Origin: Pseudomonas sp. MM213
GTDB taxonomy: Bacteria > Pseudomonadota > Gammaproteobacteria > Pseudomonadales > Pseudomonadaceae
NCBI RefSeq assembly: GCF_020423045.1
Contig: NZ_CP081943.1
Span: 1,364,001 to 1,428,000, forward strand
Reading direction: 5' to 3'
DNA: 64,000 nt
Shown here: positions 18,429 to 28,299 of the stretch, piece by piece
How positions within the stretch are numbered: position 1 is the stretch's first letter
How the letters are laid out: each line of letters begins with the position of its first letter
Program-made: the position numbers and the translations under genes
The notes under the pieces: model-generated
The model's database searches: none
The model's input: the letters and a program-made list of their open reading frames with translations, nothing else
Told to the model about the DNA's origin: nothing

Positions 18429-18473
18429 CCGGCCGCGCCTTTGTCACGCTGACGTTGGCTAAACGCAATTTAA

Positions 18474-18539
18474 TGTAGGAGCCGGCTTGCTGGCGATAGC
18501 GATCTCAAGGACGCCATCGCCAGCAAGCCGGCTCCTACA
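18474..18539. repeat. REPIN
   Basis: TGTAGGAGCCGGCTTGCTGG and CCAGCAAGCCGGCTCCTACA pair almost perfectly over a short spacer, between convergent genes. Confidence 0.9.
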
Positions 18540-18584
18540 CAGTCCGTGTTTCGACGTTAGAGTTCGGCCAACTCGGTTTCGAAT

Positions 18585-19625
18585 TTAGAGACCAGCCAAT
18601 TCGCGCAGATTCGCCAGCGTATCCGCATCCAGCTGAATACCATCAGCGTTGGACTTGGCGCGCTGATGATGGCGGCGATCACCCGGCAACCGTTTGAGCC
18701 CCACACCGTGCATCTGCCGCACCAGTTCCTGGCTGCGCTCAGCAAAACTCTGCCCGGCGGCCTTGCTCGGATCGATCACGATCAACAGTTGGCCGGTCCA
18801 TGGCGTCTTGGCGCCAGGGTGGTTTTTCCAGTCGAATTCGAAGGAAAAATTGCCGCCGGTCAACGCCGCCGCCAACAGCTCCACCATCATCGACAACGCC
18901 GAACCTTTGTGCCCGCCAAACGGCAGCAACGCCCCACCCTCCAGAATCGCTTTCGGGTCCTGGGTCGGCTGACCGAGGCCGTCCACGCCCATGCCCGCGG
19001 GCAAGCGCTCACCCTTGCGTGCGGCGATCTGCACATCGCCATGGGCGATGGCGCTGGTGGCCAGGTCGAAGACTATCGGATCACCGTCCGCGCGCGGTGC
19101 GGCGAAGGCAATCGGGTTGGTACCGAACAGCGGGCGATCGGCGCCGTGCGGCACCACGCAGGTCATGCTGTTGACCACGCTCAACGCCACCAGCCCTTCA
19201 TAGGCGAACGGCTCGACGTCCGGCCACAACGCCGCGAAGTGATGGGAATTGCGAATCGCCAACACCGCGATCCCGGCGCTGCGGGCCTTCTCTACCAGCA
19301 AGGAACGTGCGGCGGCGAGCGCCGGTTGGGCGAAGCCATTGCCGGCGTCGACCCGGACAAAACCCGACGCCACGTCTTCAACCACCGGCAAGGCCTGGCC
19401 ATTGACCCAGCCGCTTTTCAGCGTCGACACGTAACCGGGAATGCGGAACACGCCATGACTGTGGGCGCCATCACGTTCGGCACCGGCGCAGTTGAGGGCC
19501 AGTGCCCTGGCGACTTCGGCGGAGGTGCCGTGACGAACGAAAATGCGTTCGAGCAAAAGGACGAGAGAATCAAAATCCAGGGTCGAGTTGGCCGAACTGA
19601 CTGCCATTTCAGGCGAAGCGGTCAT
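18585..19625 (-). CDS. dpkA: Delta-1-piperideine-2-carboxylate / pyrroline-2-carboxylate reductase
   Basis: An NADPH-dependent reductase of the malate/L-lactate dehydrogenase (Ldh2/YlbC) fold that reduces piperideine-2-carboxylate to L-pipecolate in D-lysine catabolism, and the proline analogue. It has 346 residues. The family motifs DGAHSHGVFRIPGYV, AIRNSHHFAALWPDVEPFA (catalytic His-His pair), NSMTCVVPHGA, FGTNPIAFAAPR and LPFGGHKGSALS are all present. They match what I recall of Pseudomonas putida DpkA very closely. GGAG precedes the ATG. It is a single gene divergent from the toxin-like gene. Confidence 0.88.
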   Translation of the reverse strand: MTASPEMAVSSANSTLDFDSLVLLLERIFVRHGTSAEVARALALNCAGAERDGAHSHGVFRIPGYVSTLKSGWVNGQALPVVEDVASGFVRVDAGNGFAQPALAAARSLLVEKARSAGIAVLAIRNSHHFAALWPDVEPFAYEGLVALSVVNSMTCVVPHGADRPLFGTNPIAFAAPRADGDPIVFDLATSAIAHGDVQIAARKGERLPAGMGVDGLGQPTQDPKAILEGGALLPFGGHKGSALSMMVELLAAALTGGNFSFEFDWKNHPGAKTPWTGQLLIVIDPSKAAGQSFAERSQELVRQMHGVGLKRLPGDRRHHQRAKSNADGIQLDADTLANLRELAGL

Positions 19626-19808
19626 CTGAAGCTCCAGTGTTATTTTTAGAGGCGGGCGACAGGTCGATTAAGCGCTTTTTTACCGGCTTCCTGTCAAGTC
19701 TCTCGCGCAAGCAATATGTACCGCACCCCGCCTTTTCCCGCCCCCTATTGTTGCCCCTCGACCCAACGAACTGCGCTGAACACCGTCGCAGTCCATCGAG
19801 GAAACATC

Positions 19809-22800
19809 ATGACGACACCTGCACTGCCGTATTTTTTTGACGAAGCCTTGGCTGCATCCACTGCCGGGTTACTCGGCGAACGGGAAACCGCGCTGGGCTT
19901 TACCCTGGACGATCTGAACTGGTTGAACACGGTTTACAAGCCGACCCAGGCAGCCCGCAAAACCCATGAAAAACCGATGCAGGCCTTCCAGTTGCTGCTG
20001 TCTTTGCCCGGCAAGGCCGGCATTCCTTTGGCCGGCGCCTTTGCCATGAGCCGACCCGATAATGGCGCGGTCACGCTCTTCACACCGTGCAAAGGCTTGA
20101 TCAAATTCGCGGGCATGGCCGACCTCAAAAACAAACTCAAAGAATGGCTGGCACAGGCCACTGAAAAAAGTGAACTGCTGCGCTTCCACTCCATCGAACA
20201 ACGCCTGCCCTTGGCCGCCGCCGCTGCACTCGATATCTCCACTCGCGAAATCGAAGGCGCGGTATTTGAAGATCAGGAACTCACGCTCAAGCAACAGCGG
20301 GAACAAAACCTCAAGGCGATGGCGGACGAGTTGGTCAAGATGCCCACCTTGCAATCAATGCTGGACGACCTCCTCAAACACGCGTTGTCCAAGCCATTCC
20401 CCAAACTGGACCAGCGTCTGACGCGGCTGAACAGCTTTGTCAGTACGGGATCTGCGTTTGATCAACGTGGAACGCCCCATGGGATTGCAACGATGTCACT
20501 GAGCGAGGCCCTCCTGCATTTTTACCTGACGAATCAGTGGCCGACGGGCGCCTCCAGGGTGTTTACCCATCCCGAGCACGCCACCAGCAGCAATGCCGAT
20601 AACCAGACCTGGGAAAGCGCGGTAAAAAAAATCGCGCAAGGTTTTACGCCTCACCTGCATAGCCTGCTCGAGACGTTCTGGGACTCGCTCATGAGCAATG
20701 GATTGTCGCGCCGGGCTTTTTTCACCGAGGGCCTGCAAGACACTTTTCACGCGAGGCTGTTAAACCAGCACCAGCAGGGCACTTTGACGACAGAGCAATA
20801 CCTGCGGCTGATGAATGTGAGCCTCCCCCCGGCCACGGTCGATCCCCTTCGCATCGAAAAAGTGCGGTTCACCGCCCCCTTCAAACAATTCGCAGAGCTT
20901 GCCTCGACCTTGATGATCGGCGGCGCGAACACGCTGGGTTTCCTGTACAGCCCGTCCCGCGGCATCGAGGCCACAAGCAACCTGCCAGCAGTGAAAAAAA
21001 TCGCCCTGCAAATGCTCAACAGCGCAGAGCATGAAGACACGCTGCTCAAGTTCATGTCATTGAACGAACGCTGCACGTTTCTTGGACTGGTACTGAACGA
21101 TCGGGTGATCGTCGGTGAACCCATCGTCGGCCCGGTGTTTGCAAGCGTGATGACTGACATCATTGATAAACAACGGCAAAACCTCAGCCATGCCTTGAGC
21201 CGTTACCGTGAAAGCGAAGGCACGCTGGACCCTCATGCCTTGCTCGACAATGCCCTGGACGTCCGGGCATTGATCGATCCCCGCTTGCTGCTGCCTGAAG
21301 CCGTGGGACGCTGGAGCACTCGACCGGACCATGGCGTGAATGCGCGGCCGGCCACCGTGCGCGCCGAGTCGGCCAAACAGGAGCTGTCGCTGCTGAGCTC
21401 GGTCGAACAGGCGCTTGATCAAGTCCTTGAAAAACACCCGGTCATTCCCACAACAACCCGCACGTTCGCCGCGGCGCAAAGCCTCGTCAGTTCATCATTG
21501 GCAGGTTTGAAATCGAGTTTTACCCACACACTGTCAACGGCACTGCGCAGTGAATTGAAGCTTCGCGCCGTCTCGCGCACCCTGGGTGCGGCGGAACAGG
21601 CGATCATCAAAACCGTTCTCGATACGCCTACAAGCGCGGACCGAGCGGCATTGAACGGCTTTTTACCGGAGGTCTTTTCCCTGGCGTTGAAGGCCGGCAC
21701 CGCGGCAACCCCACTGAAACTGGCCAGCTGTTTTGTCCTGACTGAACGCGGCGGCCTGGATCCGCTGCACTCGGGCAAGGCCATTCTGTGGACGCCGGCA
21801 CTGGGATTTGAAGCCTTCAAGGCACTGACGCCGCTAAAGGAAGAGCTCGAACGACGCCTTAAAGACAAGAATCATCGTTCCATGCTTCTGGAAAACCTCG
21901 GTCGTAGCGAGCGATTGCCAGGCAGGGCCTACACACTGGCGCCACTGCAACAGGTCCATGGGCATTTTCTCGACAGTGTGCAAAGGCCCTTTGTTGATCT
22001 GGACCAGACCTTCGTCACCCGCGCGCTGACCACCCCGCTCTCCCCCGCGCCGCTGGCCAGTCTGCTGAACCTGGTGGCCCTGCGTGAGCCGATGACCGGG
22101 CTAAGTCGCGCGAGCGACATTGCCCAGTCCCTGATCACCCAGCAAAAACTGCCGGCCTGGCTGGCCAAGGCGCCGATCAAAGACTTGATCCTGCATGGCG
22201 AATTGCTTCAGCAATATCTGCACAACGTCAAAGACGACGAGGACTACCTCACCGGCATCCGATCATTGAAGCAAACCGCCCACCATGAACTGGAACAACA
22301 ACTCAAGGCCGACACGTTCAACATCAATCCGGACAAGGTCCAGGTCGAGATCAGCGCCAGCCCCTGGTCTGCGTCCAGCAAACAGACCCTGACCGATTTT
22401 GCGTTGGCTCACCTCAAGGACCTGGACACTGTCTCGCTCAAATTGACGTCGCTGGACACCACGGTCATTCCGGCGGGCATGGACGAACGCTACATCAAAG
22501 ACCTGATACGCAACCTGAAACCGGGCGAACATCAGCAGAAAATACTCAGCGCAGCCCTTGCCGACACCGTGGCAAACGCGGATCGCAGGCAACGTTTTTA
22601 CACGCAACTGCCCTGGCAACTGATGCACCACGCCCACGTTGAAAAACTGCAGGAGCGCCTGAGCGAAACCGGGTTTGATCTGATCCGCCAGGTCATGGAC
22701 ATGCCAGACGCCATCGCCCGTGCAGCCGTCGATGGCGCCCACGCGATCATCCGGCCCCTGGAGTTGCTCGGTGTCAGGAGCGGACAAACCGTCAAAGTGC

Positions 22801-24665
22801 CGGGCGTCTACCTGATCGGCTCATCGGCCGACCGCACGGCGCCGCAGGTGCTTGTCGCCCCTCACAGTCCACGGCACGGGATCAAGGAATACCAAAGCGA
22901 AACCCAGCTGCTGGCAGAACTGAAGACGCGCGGCGCACTGCTCGACTGGGTGCTCATGAACCTGCCGCAACCCGAGCGGATCTTGCTCGAAACCCGAATG
23001 GCAACGCGCAGTAACCGGGCTACAAGAGCCGCACCTGTGGCAACGGACAATACCGATGCCGACGTCAAGCTGGCGTCCAACCCGATCAAGGGGCACCTGT
23101 TCGGGCACTTGTTCAATGACAATGCCGCGTTGTTGGGCCGCTTGCTCGGTTGTCAGTCCGATAACCAAAAGCAGAGTGCATGGGCAACCATCAAGCATGT
23201 TCTGGGCGAGGACCTGCACGAGGCGTATTCATTTTTCATGGGCAAGCTCGCCTACCCTGTCACGGTGTACCACAGCTACCTTGACATCAAACAATCCGCC
23301 GAAGACCTGCAGACGCACAAATGGGGCGCGGCCATCAGAGAATTCATCAGCGGCATTGCTCAACTCGCTTCGTTGCGCCAATCGCTGGACACTCACGCAC
23401 CGCCGACTTCCACGCCAGCCGAACCGCCACCGGAAAAAACCGATGCCCGCTGCAAATGGCAGGACATCAAGGTGACCGCCCCCGAGCGCACAGGCTTGAA
23501 GCGTCATGAAAGCCTCCACATCGACCTGGGTTCGCTCAAGCCCGACTCAACGCCCGGGCTCTACGCGCACCCGACGACCAAGCAACTTTACGGGCCGGTG
23601 GAAGGCAAAGTGTTTCCGGTGACCAAACGCGGCACCCGCTGGCGCATCGCCGACACACAGACGCTCGGCCCTTATCTGCGGCAAAACGAATCGAAACAAT
23701 GGGTGCTCGACCGGGATACACCGAAGCCGCAGTTCGGCCTTATCCGTCGGCTGGATGCTCTGGCAGCGGCTTGGGACGGCATGAACATCGACGCCCATGG
23801 AATGCGGCAGATACGACGTTTTTACCCGCACAAGGCTCGGCAGATCGACCAAGCGCTGGACCAGGCAACGAGCTATGCCTGGAACAGTTTTCAAAACCTG
23901 CAATTGCTGAAGAACGCCGAAAACACGAACACCCCCGCGCATCAACTCATCAAGCGTTTCCTTGATGTGCCGGAGGTGTTGCCAGCGCATGTGGAAAAAC
24001 TTGAAAAGGTCGTGGGCGACATGTTTACCGCGTTGTTGGACCCTACGCTCAGAAAAGCCAAGTCCGATCGTTTTGTCGTCGGCCGGGTAAACGATGGCGC
24101 CGACAGTACATTCGGCCTCACCGTCCCGAATGACACCGAGAAGAAAATCTATCTGGCAGAAAAATTCTTCGATCCCGGTTTCGAGCATTACCGCCAATAT
24201 CTAACCAACACGGCCTTCCCGATCCACACGCATGCCCGGGCGATAACGCTCCTGCATGAGCTTTCACACCTTGTTTGTAATACCGAGGACATTTCCTACC
24301 TTGACCCTGGCAGACCTTTCGCCGACCTGATCGGCACGGCCAGCGCGACCGCCACTGATCTCAAGAATGCATTGACCGATGCTCAGGACACAGCACTGTC
24401 ACTCAAGACACCTTACACACAATTGTTCATGACCCAGGATGCCGACACCGGCGTATGGGAAGACCCAGGAAGTACGACTTATGAAAATACTGACCGGGTA
24501 AAAGCCCAAATTTTGACGTTGACCGGCGCAGACAACCTGAGCGGTGCTCGCGAGACCTTCAAAAAAGACTCACTGAGGCGGCTGGCGGTGCAACTTGGAA
24601 ATGCCGACAGCGTGGCCTGGTTGATCAGTCATCTCGGACGCGAGCTACACGTCAATACACCTTAG
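19809..24665 (+). CDS. Giant toxin-like protein with internal repeats and an aspzincin-like metallopeptidase motif
   Basis: A 1618-residue protein, the largest in the window, with no signal peptide or clear membrane segment. I chose the ATG at 19809 because GAGGAA lies six bases upstream. It resembles the large Pseudomonas proteins with DUF6543/dermonecrotic-toxin-like regions. Four degenerate repeats of one pattern (short beta strand, P-x-x-G, helix pair, terminal E-R/Q-R) begin near residues 86, 373, 656 and 1011. A Pro/Thr-rich linker lies at about 1197-1211. A beta module with GLY...YGPVEG...WRIAD...W-V-L spans about 1250-1300. The C-terminus has HELSH at 1483-1487, then D1494 and Y1497, a zinc-metallopeptidase signature of M35/aspzincin type. 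Toxin function, secretion route and target are all inferred; no immunity gene or secretion-system gene is adjacent. Confidence 0.75.
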   Translation: MTTPALPYFFDEALAASTAGLLGERETALGFTLDDLNWLNTVYKPTQAARKTHEKPMQAFQLLLSLPGKAGIPLAGAFAMSRPDNGAVTLFTPCKGLIKFAGMADLKNKLKEWLAQATEKSELLRFHSIEQRLPLAAAAALDISTREIEGAVFEDQELTLKQQREQNLKAMADELVKMPTLQSMLDDLLKHALSKPFPKLDQRLTRLNSFVSTGSAFDQRGTPHGIATMSLSEALLHFYLTNQWPTGASRVFTHPEHATSSNADNQTWESAVKKIAQGFTPHLHSLLETFWDSLMSNGLSRRAFFTEGLQDTFHARLLNQHQQGTLTTEQYLRLMNVSLPPATVDPLRIEKVRFTAPFKQFAELASTLMIGGANTLGFLYSPSRGIEATSNLPAVKKIALQMLNSAEHEDTLLKFMSLNERCTFLGLVLNDRVIVGEPIVGPVFASVMTDIIDKQRQNLSHALSRYRESEGTLDPHALLDNALDVRALIDPRLLLPEAVGRWSTRPDHGVNARPATVRAESAKQELSLLSSVEQALDQVLEKHPVIPTTTRTFAAAQSLVSSSLAGLKSSFTHTLSTALRSELKLRAVSRTLGAAEQAIIKTVLDTPTSADRAALNGFLPEVFSLALKAGTAATPLKLASCFVLTERGGLDPLHSGKAILWTPALGFEAFKALTPLKEELERRLKDKNHRSMLLENLGRSERLPGRAYTLAPLQQVHGHFLDSVQRPFVDLDQTFVTRALTTPLSPAPLASLLNLVALREPMTGLSRASDIAQSLITQQKLPAWLAKAPIKDLILHGELLQQYLHNVKDDEDYLTGIRSLKQTAHHELEQQLKADTFNINPDKVQVEISASPWSASSKQTLTDFALAHLKDLDTVSLKLTSLDTTVIPAGMDERYIKDLIRNLKPGEHQQKILSAALADTVANADRRQRFYTQLPWQLMHHAHVEKLQERLSETGFDLIRQVMDMPDAIARAAVDGAHAIIRPLELLGVRSGQTVKVPGVYLIGSSADRTAPQVLVAPHSPRHGIKEYQSETQLLAELKTRGALLDWVLMNLPQPERILLETRMATRSNRATRAAPVATDNTDADVKLASNPIKGHLFGHLFNDNAALLGRLLGCQSDNQKQSAWATIKHVLGEDLHEAYSFFMGKLAYPVTVYHSYLDIKQSAEDLQTHKWGAAIREFISGIAQLASLRQSLDTHAPPTSTPAEPPPEKTDARCKWQDIKVTAPERTGLKRHESLHIDLGSLKPDSTPGLYAHPTTKQLYGPVEGKVFPVTKRGTRWRIADTQTLGPYLRQNESKQWVLDRDTPKPQFGLIRRLDALAAAWDGMNIDAHGMRQIRRFYPHKARQIDQALDQATSYAWNSFQNLQLLKNAENTNTPAHQLIKRFLDVPEVLPAHVEKLEKVVGDMFTALLDPTLRKAKSDRFVVGRVNDGADSTFGLTVPNDTEKKIYLAEKFFDPGFEHYRQYLTNTAFPIHTHARAITLLHELSHLVCNTEDISYLDPGRPFADLIGTASATATDLKNALTDAQDTALSLKTPYTQLFMTQDADTGVWEDPGSTTYENTDRVKAQILTLTGADNLSGARETFKKDSLRRLAVQLGNADSVAWLISHLGRELHVNTP

Positions 24666-24678
24666 ACTCCAGAAAATA

Positions 24679-24715
24679 AACAGCCGTTTGATGGGTAAAT
24701 GCCATGACGGCTGTT
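24679..24715 (+). terminator. Hairpin after the toxin-like gene
   Basis: AACAGCCGT and ACGGCTGTT pair perfectly over 9 bases around a 19-base loop, 14 bases after the stop. A following T-run is lacking, so termination strength is uncertain. It separates the toxin-like gene from fecR. Confidence 0.5.
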
Positions 24716-24763
24716 CTCGCAGACTGCCCTCAAGGTTAGAATGCAGGAAATCAGGATGAGTCA

Positions 24764-25765
24764 ATGACCGACACCCCTCTCTCGCAAGCCCAATATGACG
24801 CCATCACCGATGCCGCTGCGCACTGGTGCATGCGTCTGCACGCCACCGACTGCACGGCCGAGGAACGGCAGGCATTCAAACAGTGGCTTGACGCTGATCC
24901 AATGCATGCGTTCGAGTACGAGGCCATGCTGGAGATTTGGGATGTCGCGGGAGATTTGCCTCGTCCCGAAGCCGTCATGCCCGTCGCTCGCCTCCAACCC
25001 ACAACGCCTTGGCGCACGTTCGGCATCGCTGCCGCCGTGTGTGCCCTGGCGTTGCCACTGGCGGCTTTTAGCGGGTGGAGCCTGGGCTGGATTCCCAACT
25101 CGTACCAGCATTTCGAAGCCAGCAATACGGTCCGTCAGGTCACACTGAGCGATGGCAGCCAGGTCGAACTGAACCTTGGCACCGAGCTGACCTACAGCAA
25201 TTACAAGGATCAGCGCCGCGTCAGACTGGAAAAAGGCGAAGCCTTCTTCAAAGTCAGCCACGACACGAACCACCCGTTTATCGTTCGGGCGGCAGAAGGC
25301 AGAATCCGGGTCACCGGCACCCAGTTCAATGTCTGGATGTACGAGGATCAGGTGCGCGTCAACCTGATCGAAGGTTCGGTTCTGGTCAGCAGCAACAATG
25401 ACCTGCCAGGTGATGGCCTGCGGCTTGAGCCATCGATGCAGGCGCGCTACAAACACGGCGACTTCACGCCGCAGATCAGCCAGACCTACGCTAACGACAG
25501 CTCGCTGGCCTGGCGTCACGGCAAACTGGTGCTCGATAACCTGGCGTTGTCCGAAGCCCTGCCATTGATCAATCGCTACCTGAACACCCCGGTGATGGTC
25601 GCCGACAGCAGCACCGGCTCAATCCGCCTCGGTGGCATCTACAACATCAAGGAACTCAACAGCCTTGTGGCGACGCTGCCCAAGGTGTTGCCGGTCTACC
25701 TGACCCGCAACAAGGACGGCAATCCGGTCCTCAACTCCATGCCGCAGCAACCGCCTAAAAGCTGA
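24764..25765 (+). CDS. FecR/FpvR-family anti-sigma regulator, no adjacent sigma gene
   Basis: A 333-residue inner-membrane regulator that normally holds and activates an iron-type ECF sigma factor in response to a TonB receptor. The N-terminal cytosolic domain (DUF4880, residues 10-62) has AAHWCMRLHATDCTAEERQAFKQWLDADPMH. One membrane helix lies at about 85-108. The periplasmic FecR domain begins VRQVTLSDGSQVELNLGTEL, followed by EKGEAFFKVSHD and RVTGTQFNVW. A C-terminal STN-like domain is LSEALPLINRYLNTPVMVAD. No FecI-type sigma gene or signalling receptor lies next to it. Its 3' neighbour, convergent, is pvdQ. In P. aeruginosa pvdQ lies near fpvI-fpvR, so an FpvR role is plausible. Confidence 0.85.
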   Translation: MTDTPLSQAQYDAITDAAAHWCMRLHATDCTAEERQAFKQWLDADPMHAFEYEAMLEIWDVAGDLPRPEAVMPVARLQPTTPWRTFGIAAAVCALALPLAAFSGWSLGWIPNSYQHFEASNTVRQVTLSDGSQVELNLGTELTYSNYKDQRRVRLEKGEAFFKVSHDTNHPFIVRAAEGRIRVTGTQFNVWMYEDQVRVNLIEGSVLVSSNNDLPGDGLRLEPSMQARYKHGDFTPQISQTYANDSSLAWRHGKLVLDNLALSEALPLINRYLNTPVMVADSSTGSIRLGGIYNIKELNSLVATLPKVLPVYLTRNKDGNPVLNSMPQQPPKS

Positions 25766-25800
25766 AGGCCGCAACCCTTGCGGGGTGCGGCCTTCTTTCT
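25765..25800. terminator. Terminator between fecR and pvdQ
   Basis: AAGGCCGCA and TGCGGCCTT pair perfectly, with a further CCC/GGG inside, followed by TCTTTCT. It overlaps the fecR stop and would end fecR transcription; it may also serve pvdQ from the other side. Confidence 0.85.
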
Positions 25801-25820
25801 GAACACAAACTCTGTTCGAT

Positions 25821-28169
25821 TTACTGTTTGGCCACCTTCGCGGCTTTTTCATCCTGCTCGCGAATTGTCAGTGCCTGGTACTGCGGGTCCGAAGTGATCT
25901 GCTGTTCGGTGAACGGCAACACACTCAACTGTTTCTTCGAGAAGGCCAGTGTCTGGTCGTTGGCGTGCTTCGAGGCCGGGTCGCTGGACAACGAAAACGC
26001 CAACAGCCCATTGGCCTGCGGTCCCTTGTCGTCGAACGTCACCACTTGCAAATAGCTGGTGCCACTGACCACTTCGCGTTTGCCGTCGGTTCTCGGCACG
26101 CTCTGAATCGCGTTATACACGCCCAGAGTGCCCGGTCCGCCGTGAATCGGCGTCTGCTGGCCACCGCTGCTGACCACCTGGATATCGCCCCAGCGGCTGT
26201 CCGTCTTGAGCCCCGATGTGTTGACCGATTCCACCGACGCCAGCATCGCCTCGCGCACAACCTTGGCAACTTCCGCCCGCTCGACCGCCAGGCCGCGAGG
26301 CGTGTGTTGCGGGTCTTTCGGATCAAACACCACACGCCAGACATCGGGCGCTTCCTGCAGCGCTTCCATGACATTCTGGAAATGTACAAACCCCACGCCG
26401 CTGTCGAGATTCGCGCTGCGGTCCCAGGCCTTCAGACTGGCACACAGCGGTGTGAGCGTCGGCGCGTCGGCGCCCAGGTCTTCAGCGCAGAATTTCAACA
26501 AATCCGGCATCACTTGAGTCGCCTGGTACACCTGATCGTCCATCACCATCTGTTGCAGATCAGCGGCAGCAATCGGGCCAGCCTTGTTCAGTGTGCCCAG
26601 GCGATCCAGCGCAAAACGTGAGCGCAGGCCCAACGGCTGGCTGTCCTGGCTGATCAGTGGCGAGAAACCGGTGAGCGGTTGTGCCGGGTTGGCCATCCAC
26701 GCCGAATCGTTGGAGTGCTGCACAAAGTCCTTGCGCAACAGCTGCGGTAATGTGTCCGAGGCATAAATGCCTTTTTGCGCCGCCGCCGGGTCGATGTCCC
26801 AGGCACAGGCGCTGTTGGAACCGTCGAGCACGATCATCTGCAACCCGGCCCGTGGATCGCTGCACGCGGCCAGTTTGTCGACACTGACGTTCGGCACCAC
26901 CGACAGGTTCATGTACAGCGTCTGCCCCTGATCGTCCGCCGCCAGGGTGTTGACCCACGGGATGCCCTGGATCTTGTGAACCGATGCCTGCAATTCCTTG
27001 AGGCTGACCGCACGATTCATCGCGTACCACTGCTGCAACACCCGGTCGTTATCGAGGTTGGCATCGCGCAGGCTGTAGGCGAACTGGTTATCCCAGTCCA
27101 GTTTTCCCGGCCATTGCACGATTGGGCCGAATTGCGAGCTGTAGATCACGCGAGAGACCGCCCGGGTCTGTCCGTCAGGCTGTTTCACCTTAACGGTCAC
27201 GGTCTGCTGCTTCATCGGCAGCGATTTGCCGTCGAGCAAATAGCGGGTCGGGTCCTTCGGATCGAGTTGCAGGCGATACAGGGTGAAATGCTTGGACGAG
27301 TCCACGGTGTGGGTCCAGGCCAGGTGTTGATTGAAGCCGATGTTGATCATCGGCAGACCGGGCAGCGCGGCGCCCATCACATCGAGTTTACCGGGGATGG
27401 TCAGGTGCATCTGATAGAAGCGCATCCCGCCGACCCACGGAAAATGCGGATTGGCCAACAACATGCCACGGCCATTGAAGGAGCGCTCACTGCCCACCGC
27501 GACTGCGTTGCTGCCGCGATCCAGCGCGAAGCGTTGAATGCGCGCAGCGGCTAGCTGGAACTGCGCCGAGGCCTGCGTATTCTGCGCGACCGTTTTGGGC
27601 GGCGTGGCACCGGCCAGCGCTTCGGCAAACTGCCCGACGCCGCCTTCCACCAACAGGCGCCGCGTCAACTTGACCAGGTCCTGCGCGGTGATGTCCCGCA
27701 CCCATTCGCCCTGGCATTGCTGCGGCAAGCCTTGTGCGCGACGTTCCGCCAGCGAGCGGTTGTAACCCGCCACATACCCTTCAATGAGGTCGCGGACTTC
27801 CGGGGTCTGCGCCTGCCAGAACGCAGCGACCGCTTGCGGCGTATTCAACCAGTTGAAAAACACGTCGCTGACCTGATTTTCGCGCTCTTCGACCGTGAAC
27901 TGCTCCGGGCCGAAATAACGTGAACGCTCGCCGTTCACCGTGGTGATCTCATTGGCCAGCAGGCACAGATTGTCCTGCGCGTACGCGTAGCCGATGCCGT
28001 AGCCGAGGCCACGTTCGTTGTCGGCACGAATATGCGGCACGCCGAAGCTGGTCCGGCGGATATCGGCCGTCGCCGAAGCATCCGGCTGGCTGCGCGCGTG
28101 TGCCGCAAGACTCAAGCCCACCAACACGGCGGCAAGGCTCAATCGGGTTAACTGCCTGGTAATAATCAC
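25821..28169 (-). CDS. pvdQ: Acyl-homoserine-lactone acylase PvdQ
   Basis: A periplasmic Ntn-hydrolase that removes the fatty acyl chain from the pyoverdine precursor and also cleaves long-chain AHL signals. I place the start at GTG 28169 (AGGAG 6 bases upstream). It yields a signal peptide with hydrophobic core [16 protein letters not shown] and a 782-residue precursor; a longer frame would translate a REP element and is rejected. The nucleophile Ser220 follows Gly in [11 protein letters not shown], marking autoprocessing into alpha and beta chains; the P. aeruginosa nucleophile is Ser217. Conserved [22 protein letters not shown] and [17 protein letters not shown] segments support the call. 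It is convergent with fecR. Confidence 0.9.
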   Translation of the reverse strand: MIITRQLTRLSLAAVLVGLSLAAHARSQPDASATADIRRTSFGVPHIRADNERGLGYGIGYAYAQDNLCLLANEITTVNGERSRYFGPEQFTVEERENQVSDVFFNWLNTPQAVAAFWQAQTPEVRDLIEGYVAGYNRSLAERRAQGLPQQCQGEWVRDITAQDLVKLTRRLLVEGGVGQFAEALAGATPPKTVAQNTQASAQFQLAAARIQRFALDRGSNAVAVGSERSFNGRGMLLANPHFPWVGGMRFYQMHLTIPGKLDVMGAALPGLPMINIGFNQHLAWTHTVDSSKHFTLYRLQLDPKDPTRYLLDGKSLPMKQQTVTVKVKQPDGQTRAVSRVIYSSQFGPIVQWPGKLDWDNQFAYSLRDANLDNDRVLQQWYAMNRAVSLKELQASVHKIQGIPWVNTLAADDQGQTLYMNLSVVPNVSVDKLAACSDPRAGLQMIVLDGSNSACAWDIDPAAAQKGIYASDTLPQLLRKDFVQHSNDSAWMANPAQPLTGFSPLISQDSQPLGLRSRFALDRLGTLNKAGPIAAADLQQMVMDDQVYQATQVMPDLLKFCAEDLGADAPTLTPLCASLKAWDRSANLDSGVGFVHFQNVMEALQEAPDVWRVVFDPKDPQHTPRGLAVERAEVAKVVREAMLASVESVNTSGLKTDSRWGDIQVVSSGGQQTPIHGGPGTLGVYNAIQSVPRTDGKREVVSGTSYLQVVTFDDKGPQANGLLAFSLSSDPASKHANDQTLAFSKKQLSVLPFTEQQITSDPQYQALTIREQDEKAAKVAKQ

Positions 28170-28204
28170 ACTCGCTCCTGATCCAAATGCACGCAAATAG
28201 CCCT

Positions 28205-28296
28205 TGTAGGAGCGAGGCTTGCCCGCGAAGAAGGAGTCCTGGCCAACATAAGTGTTGACTGATCCCCCCTCTTCGCGGGCAAGCCTCGCTCCTACA
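28205..28296. repeat. REPIN in the pvdQ leader
   Basis: TGTAGGAGCGAGGCTTGCCC and GGGCAAGCCTCGCTCCTACA are inverted around about 50 bases. The element lies between the candidate pvdQ promoter and the pvdQ start, so it should be transcribed in the leader. Confidence 0.9.
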
Positions 28297-28299
28297 GGA

